DNA from: Ilyonectria destructans
Lineage: Eukaryota > Ascomycota > Sordariomycetes > Hypocreales > Nectriaceae
Length of the DNA stretch: 64,000 bases
Reading direction: 5' to 3'
Assembly: GCA_020740775.1 (NCBI GenBank)
Contig: JAHEWK010000023.1
Coordinates: 744,001 to 808,000, forward strand
Part shown: positions 10,198 to 19,399 of the stretch, in pieces
Position numbering within the stretch: the first letter of the stretch is position 1
How the letters are laid out: every line of letters begins with the position of its first letter
Position numbers and translations under genes: made by a program
Notes under the pieces: model-generated
What the model was told of the DNA's origin: nothing
Seen by the model: only the letters and a program-made list of their open reading frames with translations
Database searches by the model: none

Positions 10198-13100
10198 TTA
10201 GTGTGCCTGAGGCTTTTGGTCCATGTCAAGCCTCCCTGTTGCAATGGCGAATTTGATTGTTGCCCGTACTGCCTGCATGTTTGGCGCCCATTTGTCCCCG
10301 TCAGATGCTGCCTTTCCTCCTAAGAAGAACGAGAGGTTTCCCATCTTTGTCTGTGAGCATCGCAGCATGCCTTCTCGTTGCGCGGTCCATTTTGTGCAGC
10401 GGAATAGGAAGTGTTCCACTGTCTCTGATGCTTGCCCGCATTCGCAAGTGTCCGATTCCATTGCTCCTATCTTGCACAGAAAGCTATTAAGTCTCGCCAT
10501 TCCGGTGCGGAGCTGCGACAGTACGTCTGCTTCCTTCCTCTTCAGCGGGTCATATAGAGTACGGGTATGCTTGCCTGGCAGTGCCGTGCCTATCTGCTTC
10601 GAGTATTTCCCGACTCTTTCTGGTAGTGTTCTTATTTGCCGCTGCTTGGTTATCGCTAATCTTATCCTTGTGGATCTTGCTAGATGTGGTGGCACATCTG
10701 GTCTGCATTCTCCTTCTGTGGCTTCCGGGCTGCTGCTTTGGCTTTTGGTCCCAGCGCGAAATCCTCTTCTCCTGTTGGAACCCACATCATCCGGAGAGAG
10801 TGGCCCTCGTCTACAAGACGCTTGATATGGTCGTAGGTTTGCCGTATGATCTGTTGGCCGGATTGTTGTCGTGGCCGCCGTATGGCTTCTAGTGCGGAGT
10901 GGCTGCTTGTCATGACGGCCATATCCCGCCGGCAGAGTCCAGACGGCATACATCTCAATGCCATCTCTATAGCGCCCAGTTCGGCGATGTATAGGTTCAG
11001 CTCCTCCCTCGACCCGAGAGTGATGGAGTAGCTGGCCACTACTTCGTCAGTATTGTCGATCGCCGTATCTCGTACGACACCTCCCATGCCTACTACGCCC
11101 CCTCTCTGCGAGGAGCAGGTGGCAATGACTATGCCATCTACCCCCTTTGCTGCTTCCACCGCTTTCTCCCGGTTAAGGTAGCACAACATCAGTGGACGGT
11201 TTCTCCATGGCGGTAGCGCGTACTCCTGGATGATCTCCATTCGTTCAGTGGTTTCTTCCCCTTGTGCCTGAGCGATCCTCAGCATCGGCGACATGAATCG
11301 GCGACACACTTTCACTTTCAGTGTAGCCAACGGGTGTGTCCTGGGAAGGGTCCGGAGGTTGATCCAAAACCTTGTTGCTGCTTGCGCATGTCGTTCCTGT
11401 ACCGGTTGGATACTAGCTTCAGCCTCTGCCACCGCTGTTGCCACAGTCTGGAAAGCTCCCGTGATTGCTTGTGCTCCGACCATCTGTGCCTTGTTCAACC
11501 AAGCTGCTTCTCTGACACCGCATGAGTGCATCCACACGCTAGATGCATAGTCCATGGTGGGAGCTACTGTTGCTACGAACAGTTGTCTCGCCGTCCGCGG
11601 TGACAGCATCTTCAGTCTTCTCAGACACATGGCAACCGAGAGCCCCTTTGCAGCAGCTCTAGCTATGTGTTCCTTGTACCGTAGTTTCGCGTCCATGGCC
11701 ACTCCAAGGATCTTGGCGCTTGCCTTGGGCTTGACTATTTTTCCTTTGATCATGAACGGCGTGTCGCTCGTACGCGCGGCGTTTCGCGTGAAATGCACGA
11801 TGACCGTTTTGTCTCCTTCGAACGTCGCGCCGCTCCGTCTTTCCCAGCCTAGTGCTTCGTCTATAATTGATCGGATGCCGGCTCGGTTCTCCTCTGCTGC
11901 TGGTCCCACCACCCAGGCCGAGTAGTCGTCCACAAATGCCATCGAACCACCTTTTGCGTTGATTCTTCTCTGCACCAAATCTGCATTGAAGAACAGGAAC
12001 AACACCGGCGACAGCGGTGACCCTTGCGGGAGACCTGCCTGTGGCAACTCCCGTAGTTGTGATGTGTGCCCATTTACCATCACGGCGGCCGTTCGCCCAG
12101 AACAGAAGGCATCAATCCATCTCACCAGTCCACCAGGTATGCCTCTCGCCTTCAGCCTCTCCAGTAGTCGCTCTTTGAACACTCCGTTGTAAGCACCTTT
12201 GACGTCGAAACTGATTAGACTGAGCACCCTGCAGGCCCTCCATGCCTTATAGGTCTGCTCCTGCAGCAGTGTCAGTGCTTGTTCGGCTGACCTTCGCTTC
12301 CTTGCCCCGAAGTGGTTTGCGGGTAGCAGTCCATAGCTCTCCACTACATAGGATATCCGCTCTGCAACGACCGCCTCGAGTATCTTGCCCAGTGTTGATA
12401 GTAGCGAGATCGGTCTCCAGGCCTTAGCCACTGTGTAGTCTCCTTTGTCTGGCTTCTTCAGCGGGACGATCTTCGCGCTCCTCCATTGGTGGGGTACCGC
12501 ACCATCCCTGAGGGATGTGTCGAAGAGGTGCAAGACACGGTATTTAACCACTGGCCAAAGCTGTTTCCACACTATTGCTGGCAGACCATCGTCTCCAGGC
12601 GCTTTCCAAGGTTTCACTGCTAGCAATTTTTCCTCAACTTCCTCCATGGTAAGGTCTGGCATGTGAACTTCCCTCCGTTGCGGTCGGTCACCTTCATCTT
12701 CAATTCTAGCCGGCAACGGCGGGAAGAACGAGCTGAGCAGCTCCTCTGCCTGTTCCACCCCATCTTCCGTGGTGGAGCCGTCTTGTCTCTTTAAAGGGGG
12801 CACCCTATCGTTCATGATGTCCTTTCCAGGTTTCAAATACTTGGCTGCCTTCCATATGTTGACATCTTCTGCTAGGAAATCTTCCCAGTGCAGTTTCTTC
12901 TGTTTCCGGATGGCATCATGGTACTCCTTGGACGCTTCCTTGGCCCGTCTTTCCAGGTCGGGCCCCTCCTGACCTGCTCGCCGCTGTGCCCTAGCCTGAT
13001 TTCGCCAAAACGTGTACACCCGCCGAAGTCTTGTCAAATCATTCGTCCACCAGCGCTTCGCGTACGATACTGGTTGTGCTCGGGGCGTCAGCTCGTGGAT

Positions 13101-13976
13101 CGCCTCGAGAACGACCCTCATAAACTGATCTGTCTGCTCCTGCACGCCGACGGTCCAGGGAAGCTCTCGGAGATTGTCCTCCACCCTGGTTCTGATTGCT
13201 GTCCATGGTGCGTTCTTGAATAACAGTCTTTCCGTGACAATCCGTTCAGGCATCGCGACATCGAACGTCGTTTGGATCACCCGGTGGTCCGATCCGTGTT
13301 CTGTCGGGTGTATGGAGCACTCCACCATTTCGTTCGTCACCTCCGCCGTCGCCAGCACCAGGTCGATTGTGCTTTCCTTGTCAGGGCCTTGCCATGTCTT
13401 CGTGCCTCTCGGGAGGAGGCTGCAAAGACTGTGTTCGTTCATGAGATCGATGATCGGATCGGCCTCGCCTTGCCTTGCCAATGGCACGTCATCTCCTCCC
13501 CATAGCCAGTCATGTTGATTAAAATCTCCAGCAAGGATGACGTCCACTACCATCCCTGTCCTACCCCTAAGGGCGAGGATCACCTGGTGCAGGGTATGGC
13601 ATATATTTCGAAGAGCCTGGGGCTTACGTCCCGGCACATATACTGACACAACTAACATTATTCGGTCCGGGAGTCGTATGGTTGCTGCTGTTAAGTCCGG
13701 GGACTGTATTGGTACTTGCTCGGCCTCCAAGTCCCTATTCACCCACAACATGCTCCGGATTGCCCATCTGCCATCCCTCCAAATCCTGGGGACCATTTTG
13801 ACCCATCGGGGGTGCCCCATAGGGACTGTTAATAGTTTACCGTCGCTTTTCCATGCCTGTGGTTCTTGAATCGCCACAACTGCAAATTTTTGGAGTCGCT
13901 TGTCATTCATTAGGCTTTCGTGTACTGTATCCTGTTTTCTCACATTCAGTTGGATTACCTGAAACATCTTACTCAT
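10198..13976 (-). pseudogene. LINE ORF2: endonuclease and reverse transcriptase, one frameshift
   Basis: The start is placed at ATG 13976 (MSKMFQVIQLNVRK), the usual beginning of the endonuclease domain. The open frame to 14501 upstream is chance. Domain order: AP-endonuclease (VILAGDFNQHDWLWGGDD, HGSDHRVIQ), reverse transcriptase (KPWKAPGDDGLPA, GLPQGSPLSPVLFLF, catalytic FVDDYS), an RNase H-like region (YIAELGAIEMAL), and a C-terminal Cys-rich block (CECGQASETVEHFLFRC). One base is missing near 10724. The first frame ends at 10680 while the C-terminus continues in the next frame (TEGECRPDVPPHL) to 10198. Apart from this single lesion the gene is intact, so insertion was recent. In RNase H, acidic residues expected in the family seem replaced. 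Confidence 0.85.
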
Positions 13977-14308
13977 GCCGAGTGGGGTAGAGTTTCGGGC
14001 AGCTCCTGCTGAACGACTCGTGCGGTCCACCACAGGGTACACACTTAGGTACCTGCGTCTGGCACTCGCTATAATGATGGCCTTCGGCGGCGCACCTTGC
14101 ACATACCCGATTCTTGCTGCACGAGAATGCCTTATGGCCGAGCTCCTGGCAGTTGTAGCATTGTATCGGTCCTGTTCTCCGCTCAAACGCGCTGGTATAT
14201 GCCGATTCACCAGCTGCAAGGAAGTAGCGTTCCTGTAGGAGTCTCCTGGCATCGCTGCTTTTACTGAGGTATACCACCATGGATCCATATGCCTTTGCTC
14301 GCCGATAT
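13969..14308 (-). pseudogene. LINE ORF1 (gag-like), C-terminal remnant with zinc knuckles
   Basis: Three CCHC-type knuckles are visible (CYNCQELGHKAFSC, CARCAAEGHHYSEC, CVPCGGPHESFSRSC). The frame continues upstream of the first Met at 14280 to about 14308 (KAYGSMVVYLSK). This matches KSYGSIVIYVSK in ORF1 of the LINE at 61.5-63.8 kb. The protein would bind element RNA. The stop codon overlaps the ORF2 start in ATGAGTAA (13976-13969). Confidence 0.8.
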
Positions 14309-14683
14309 TGTCACGACCCAAGCCAGAAGGGTGGCAAAACAACGAACGGTAAGGCTGATGAGTCAGCCTCACGGGCGAATCAGGGAAGGAGCGATGGAGC
14401 GACAGGAACGATGGGAGCGGGGGAGCATCGCTCCTATCGCTCCTCGCGCTCCATCGTTCCCAGTGAAACCTTAACCTTAAATGGTCGAACGGGTCCAGCA
14501 AGAGTGCGTTCGATCACGATCGACCAAGCAAATCAGAATAGTATATATAGCTTCACTCATTCCCACTTCCCTATGTTTAGATAGCTCTCCAGCTTTCAAT
14601 ACAATTTGATTACTCAAGAATACTTCTTGACATTATCAGACGTGATACGCAACCCTACGCTCAGTACGCTACGCCCCGTCACA
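14309..14683 (+). mobile_element. Probable solo LTR (Gypsy-like), 375 bp
   Basis: It begins TGTCACGACC and ends GCCCCGTCACA, giving TG...CA termini with near-inverted ends. A TATATATAGC box lies at about 14540 and an AATA-rich stretch further on, as expected of an LTR promoter and poly(A) region on the plus strand. There is a GGAGCGATGGAGCG palindromic cluster near 14390-14460. No primer-binding site, polyprotein or 5-bp duplication (GATAT versus ACTGC) is seen. It starts exactly where the LINE ORF1 stops. Confidence 0.5.
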
Positions 14684-14844
14684 ACTGCCAACATAAACCC
14701 ATCTGGTTACGGTTTACTACGTTGGGAACCTTGACCGTCACATATAACCCCTGACCAACGCGGCGATAGCCTAGCTATGAACACAGACAATACACGACTG
14801 ATTACGGGCTAAGTCATTTGAAGTGCCACGCTAGCTTTCCGACA

Positions 14845-15145
14845 ACTATAGCCCGCTATATTAAAGAAGGCTGCAGCCAGTGTAGCCCTGTGCAAGAGGC
14901 AGGTCTGCGGCTGGTGTAGCCCGTTGCGTGGCCCGTTGCACGAGAGAGGGCTGCGGCTGCTGGAGCTCAGTGCGAAAGTGAGGGCTGCAGCTGCTAGGGC
15001 TTGCTATATTATAGCGGGTTAGAGTGGGCGAGGTGCAGTCACTATAGCCCGCTATAAAATATAGGGCTATGACCACTATATCCCGCTATAAAACATGCAG
15101 GTTATAGTGGGCTATAGTGGCTGCAGCCCTATATTCAATTTTCTA
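14845..15145. repeat. TATAGCCCGCTATA subterminal-type repeat cluster, copy 1
   Basis: At least four variants of the palindrome TATAGCCCGCTATA are interspersed with GGCTGCAGC(C/T) units. A similar array lies at 31545-31660. Such clusters often form transposase-binding ends of hAT-like elements. No coding region. Confidence 0.55.
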
Positions 15146-15149
15146 GAAA

Positions 15150-15350
15150 CCTTGTGGTTTTGGGTTTTCGACCGTTGGCGGACCATGCCTAATGTGCCAC
15201 CGTAGAGGCGGACTCTCAGAGAATATCAACGCGCGGGCTCGCTGCTAGTCCGCAGTACATTTTCCATGTCGACCCGAAGTACTCGGATGACCAGGGGGCG
15301 GGGCGCCTAGACCCAAAAGGGAGTTTTGCAACAGTCCCCCCTATCGCCCA
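15150..15350. repeat. Dispersed repeat containing GACCGTTGGCGGACC and CTGTTGCAAAAC (copy 3, reverse)
   Basis: 15160-15212 (TTTTGGGTTTTCGACCGTTG then GTGCCACCGTA) is matched in inverse orientation at 31480-31535. 15231-15345 is matched in inverse orientation at 2338-2470. The block therefore joins two repeat modules that occur separately elsewhere in this window. Confidence 0.6.
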
Positions 15351-15774
15351 CCGTAGACGTGGCACTGTAGCGGCCGAAACTAGTGTCGCCATTGTTCAAT
15401 CTTAAAGAATTCTCCGAAGCAGAACTACTTTTTGGATGTGGGGCATAACAGAGAGCCGGAGCGGTACTCTTGCATAGATTGACACCTCATTTTCCAGGCC
15501 TAATAATTCAACAAAAGCCACAAGAGGCTCGTTGGCTAATTAATAAGGCAAAGGCGGCTAATCGTATAGCCTCCTATACACTCGTCTGCACATCTACTTC
15601 CCAGATTGCAAATGCATAATCTTAGTCTCATTTAAATTTGTAGAATCAACAGTAGAAACTGCCGCGTCAGGCCCATAAACAGCCACCTAGGGGAACTTTT
15701 TCCCGTCTCGTGCCTCGCATGATAAAGATGAACCTTCTTGACAGAAGGCACTTTTTAAAAGAAGACAAAGTAAT

Positions 15775-16664
15775 CTACAATTCTAGCCCCACCTGTTCTA
15801 AGAGCCCGTCTTTACTTTGGTCGACGAAACCCTTGTAACTCCATCGACCACAGTGCGTCCTGTCAATCATGGCCTGCGGACAAGACACCTCATGAAACTC
15901 GACGGTTGGGTTCTGGGCGTTTTGGAACCAGTCAAAACGGAAGAAGCAGCCGTCGCGGAATTGGCCCTCGGGAAGATTGTAACAATCGTTCCTGTTCTGG
16001 TAGCCGCCATATGTGTCACCCATCCACGCGCCATCGAACTGTGATTGACATCCCTGGGGGAACATGCCCACGCCACCGCCGGGGATGGCGAGATCGAAGT
16101 GGTTGTTTTCAAGGTCGCCGCCAGTGTTGGTCACCTGGACGATCATCTGCTTCCCGGCAATCGACGTTGACGTGAAGGTGAGCCTATTAGATTGGGGGAA
16201 ACTCGTCAGTTGAGTCAAACAAACCATGATGATCTCCACCATTGGTCCTCGGGATTTTTCCATCTTCCACTGCCTGCGCGTTGTTCCTCATCCAACGTCC
16301 TGGAAACAGATTGGACTTACTTGTAGCAAGCACAGCACCAATCCTGCTCAGACTTCCCAGCAAGTTTGGCCGCTGCGAATCCATACGCTAGGTTATTGTC
16401 GACAACCCACGGTCCATTGTTGCTGCAAGTGTACGCGTCGCCGCCATTGCAAGCCGACTGGGCGCTAGAGTTGAGCGGGTTCGGCCATTTGTCGTTCTTA
16501 TTACAGGTTCGCACGGGTTCCGATACCTGAATCATGCCGGGCCAAGCGCACGACGGCTTGCAGCAGTCCCAGTACCGGGTGGTGATACCAGTGTCAGCAA
16601 GAACAGCAGCCGCCATGAACACCGTCGCGAACAGAGGGAAGAGATGGACTAGATTTGGAGTCAT
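15775..16664 (-). CDS. GH45 endoglucanase, secreted, 250 aa, two exons
   Basis: Exon 1 is 16321-16664 and exon 2 is 15775-16183. The 137-bp intron (GTAAGT to TAG) joins CYK to LTFTSTS in frame (753 nt). A signal peptide ends near Ala23. The GH45 signature TRYWDCCKPSC carries the catalytic Asp33. The second catalytic Asp lies in NHFDLAIPGGGVGMF. The CNGGDAYTC and CCACYK disulfide motifs are present. It hydrolyses internal beta-1,4 bonds in cellulose outside the cell with inversion. No cellulose-binding module is attached. A TATA-like ATATAAG lies on the minus strand near 16793, about 130 bp upstream. It looks functional. Confidence 0.92.
16184..16320 (-). other. Intron of the GH45 gene
   Basis: GTAAGT donor at 16320, TAG acceptor at 16184, 137 bp. 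Removing it keeps the GH45 frame. Confidence 0.85.
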
Positions 16665-16799
16665 CGTATTTTGTTGCCTGTAGGCAGGGTAGAGAAAGTT
16701 GTATCAAGGACAAATGAGGTGCCTTGGGTCGAGAAGATGTTGAGACTCTGGCTCTGGTCTTGGGAGGACTCTGATAACGAGAGCGATACACTTATATCT

Positions 16800-17415
16800 G
16801 GACCCAATGTCCCATGAGGATGCACATCTTGAACAACACAAAGAGGGTCGTTTGATCACTGACCACCACTCGGGCCTTCTTCCAGGGTACCAAGGTTGAC
16901 TACGTGCCCTGCAGCCTTCTAGTCAGTCCGTTGGGCTCGTCCTGACTCTGCTCAGAACCCCGCCCTTCTTAGGACATGCAGGTGGGACCGGAACCGTCCA
17001 TAGTCCATATGCAACCCGCTTAGCCTCCCGGCTGAGGGCCAATATGCAGCCGACTGGCCGCAGCCCGAAATGGGCACAACTTTGTGGAGGAGCCGTGCAA
17101 ATATCAGCCTCAGCTTTATTTCCACGGCATTAGTGGATGGCTTATGCGGTGACGAGCCGCGTGCAGGAATACGTGGCCACCACCACCACCAGTTCCGTGC
17201 ACGAGGCTGCCGCGTGACTACTTCCATAACCGTCCGACCTGGGAAATCGAGTGACGGTGTGGTGACGCAGCACAATGTTGAAACCGGTGTGCTGTCCAGG
17301 AACTACCCGATCACCCACGTAACCCGATGTTGAAGAGGATCAGCAAACCAAATTAGTGTACGAAAACGCCTTCGGCCGAGCCATGAGGCTGTGTAAATTA
17401 TAACACCCACTACGT
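16800..17415. other. Intergenic, no gene recognised
   Basis: Contains a short CAC trinucleotide run (about 17178-17190). Otherwise no feature supports a gene. Confidence 0.5.
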
Positions 17416-17416
17416 A

Positions 17417-17740
17417 CCCCCTACAATAGGTAAGATCTTACTTACCAGATGCAAGCTGAAGGTAAGCAAAGGAGATGAATGGGACGATTCTTGCGTTCCA
17501 ACCCCACTATAATTCAAAAAGCTGTTCGACGCGCTGACTTGAAAGCCACATTTTCATTTTGACCTCTGAATGCGCAGCAATGGCATCGCTCGTATGCACT
17601 CAGCCTTCGGGGACCTCGGAGTACGCCGACGGTATGTATCCCCCTACAATAGGTAAGATCTTACCAGATGCAAGCTGACGCGCTGACTTGAAAGCCACAT
17701 TTTCATTTTTTGACCTCTGAATGCGCAGCAATGGCATCGC
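17417..17740. repeat. Imperfect direct duplication upstream of the 361-aa secreted protein gene
   Basis: Block 1 (17417-17459 plus 17528-17589) and block 2 (17640-17740) share CCCCTACAATAGGTAAGATC and then GACGCGCTGACTTGAAAGCC to ATGGCATCGC. In block 2 the two halves are joined directly. Block 1 has an extra 68 bp between them. Confidence 0.85.
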
Positions 17741-17859
17741 CAAAACTCCAAGCCAAGAAACAATCAAAGGAAATTCATCGTGCGGTCCCACTATCGTCAG
17801 GCTGGTGGACTTCAGACTCTGCTGGGGAGGTATCTCGCCGGATAATTGCTCAACTCTCG

Positions 17860-17871
17860 ATGTATATATAC
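17860..17871 (+). promoter_or_regulatory. TATA box of the 361-aa secreted protein gene
   Basis: GATGTATATATACC about 130 bp upstream of the ATG at 17995, followed by a pyrimidine-rich leader. Confidence 0.5.
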
Positions 17872-17994
17872 CAGGCTTGTTTCCGCAGAGGAAAGCATTT
17901 TCAGATCATCTCGCAACTCGCACTTCTTTGAGCACTTCTTGCAACTCATACTTCTACCCACACCAGTACTTCTAGCTCTACGCAAATCACAAAA

Positions 17995-19080
17995 ATGAAG
18001 ACATTCGCGGCTCTCAGTCTCCTCTTGCTCTCAGGCTCTAGAGCCGCAACCATCAATCCACGGGAGTACCGACCCAACGAGCACCTGATGCTCGTGGACT
18101 GCGGCATTGGAGTCCTCCCTAATGGCGCCTCAACTTCGCGAGAAATGGCATACTATGCTGGATCATACAACCCAGGTGGCGGCAACAACAAGTGGGTTCA
18201 ACCCGATATGATTGCGAATGTGCCTTGGGACGGCTCATACCCATGGAGACGAAGTGGTGTTGCCACTAAGTTTCCCAACGGCGACACTTTCCAAGTTTGG
18301 ATCAACCCGGATATCAAAGACTGGGCCGAATCCAACAGCTATGCAGGCGACGCAAAACACACCTACGGAAACGAGTTCAAGTGCTGGGCTGAGCATGGCA
18401 AGCCGGCATTCCAGCTGGCAGACGGAAAGACTTGTACCAGCGCCTACATTTGCTGGCACATGCCAGATACTCCCTCACCACCCCCTCCGACAAATTGGAA
18501 AACGAAAACCGACTATTCCATGTCTAAGAAAGACATCAGCGTGCGCGTGCAGGGTACCAACGCTGAGATCGAAGCTTGGAAACCTCAAAATGCATTCCGC
18601 CACATCAACGACGACGATGAGGGCATTCAGTGCAAAGGGGCGTCTTACGGCATTGGCAGCGATTGTAGTATCAGATTCGACGACTGCATCTTCTCGGCGC
18701 GCGACAACGTCGATGGCATGAAAAGGACCCTGATCGACGCCGTGGGGCCTGCGGTTGAGAAGACAAGAGTGACGAAGAAGGGTCACTATAACGGGAAGTG
18801 CCCACCTGGTGGTGGCCCTTGTGAGCCGGGTTACGACTTCGAGTACGGCCAGTACACGTACCCAGAGACTGGTTCAGTCCTAGTGAGTGTTTATCCTGAG
18901 GGCAAAGAGGACAAAGCGACTACCCAGGCGAGGATCCATTGGACTATTTCGTGTTCGAATCAAGGGTTTTGTGGGTCTTTCTGTGACAACAATCTCAATG
19001 ATATTGTCGATTTTGCAGGTTCGTTTGCAGGCGTGCCTGCTGTTGGGAGTTTTATCTGTGCAGGTTGCGGACAGGGTTGA
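17995..19080 (+). CDS. Secreted protein of unknown function, 361 aa
   Basis: The signal peptide MKTFAALSLLLLSGSRAA begins an intronless frame. The mature protein has about 16 cysteines, a Pro-rich hinge (PDTPSPPPPTNWK, about residues 156-170), an acidic stretch (HINDDDEG) and a Gly/Pro-rich segment (CPPGGGPCEPG). It ends with cysteine-rich CSNQGFCGSFCDNN and ICAGCGQG. I do not recognise the family. It looks like a fungal apoplastic or wall-associated protein. The last codons and the stop lie within the first bases of a hAT end (CAGGGTTGA at 19072-19080), so the native C-terminus may have been different. TATA box near 17863. Confidence 0.75.
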   Translation: MKTFAALSLLLLSGSRAATINPREYRPNEHLMLVDCGIGVLPNGASTSREMAYYAGSYNPGGGNNKWVQPDMIANVPWDGSYPWRRSGVATKFPNGDTFQVWINPDIKDWAESNSYAGDAKHTYGNEFKCWAEHGKPAFQLADGKTCTSAYICWHMPDTPSPPPPTNWKTKTDYSMSKKDISVRVQGTNAEIEAWKPQNAFRHINDDDEGIQCKGASYGIGSDCSIRFDDCIFSARDNVDGMKRTLIDAVGPAVEKTRVTKKGHYNGKCPPGGGPCEPGYDFEYGQYTYPETGSVLVSVYPEGKEDKATTQARIHWTISCSNQGFCGSFCDNNLNDIVDFAGSFAGVPAVGSFICAGCGQG

Positions 19081-19399
19081 AAGCCACTCCACTCAATCCA
19101 CTGTCTGCTCGAGTGGAGTGGGTAGATCATAATCCACTGGATATCTCAGGATAGTGGATCCACTGGAAGCCATCGTGGATTAGGGTGGATTAGGGTGGAT
19201 TGGGTGGATTGGCAAGTGCCTCCATTCGCAATAGTAGAGCTATTCCCGACGCCCTTGCCCATATAAGTGCCTAGTTCCAACTTCCAGAAACTCCAAGTGA
19301 GACTATCTCCAACTGGCTTCCATCTCGTCTTGAGCGCTCGCCACCTGAGTTAGCCACTGTGTTGCCCACCCTTCAAGCTGCTAATCTGACATCTGAGCT

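Larger units (their letters stand above)
9931..14308 (-). mobile_element. Tad-like LINE, 5'-truncated in ORF1
   Basis: The 3' end is at 9931 with a TTGA/ATTG repeat tail followed by TTTTATTCCGCCCGG. Moving upstream come a 3' UTR (9931-10197), ORF2 (10198-13976) and the last 114 codons of ORF1 (13969-14308). ORF1 is cut at exactly the point where the solo LTR begins. The element is about 4.4 kb and lacks most of ORF1 and the 5' UTR. Confidence 0.85.

Noticed and set aside
10223..10825. 200-aa plus-strand frame inside the LINE
   Set aside because: It lies opposite ORF2, which has clear reverse-transcriptase motifs. Its composition is that of an antisense shadow.
13977..14501. N-terminal extension of the LINE ORF2 frame (1273-aa version)
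   Set aside because: The extra 175 codons run antisense through the LTR and over ORF1 in another frame. The endonuclease begins at ATG 13976.
14309..14683. 5' LTR of a full retrotransposon
   Set aside because: No primer-binding site or gag-pol follows on either side, so only a solo LTR is supported.
18212..18721. 169-aa frame within the 361-aa secreted protein gene
   Set aside because: A shadow in another frame without signal peptide or family pattern.
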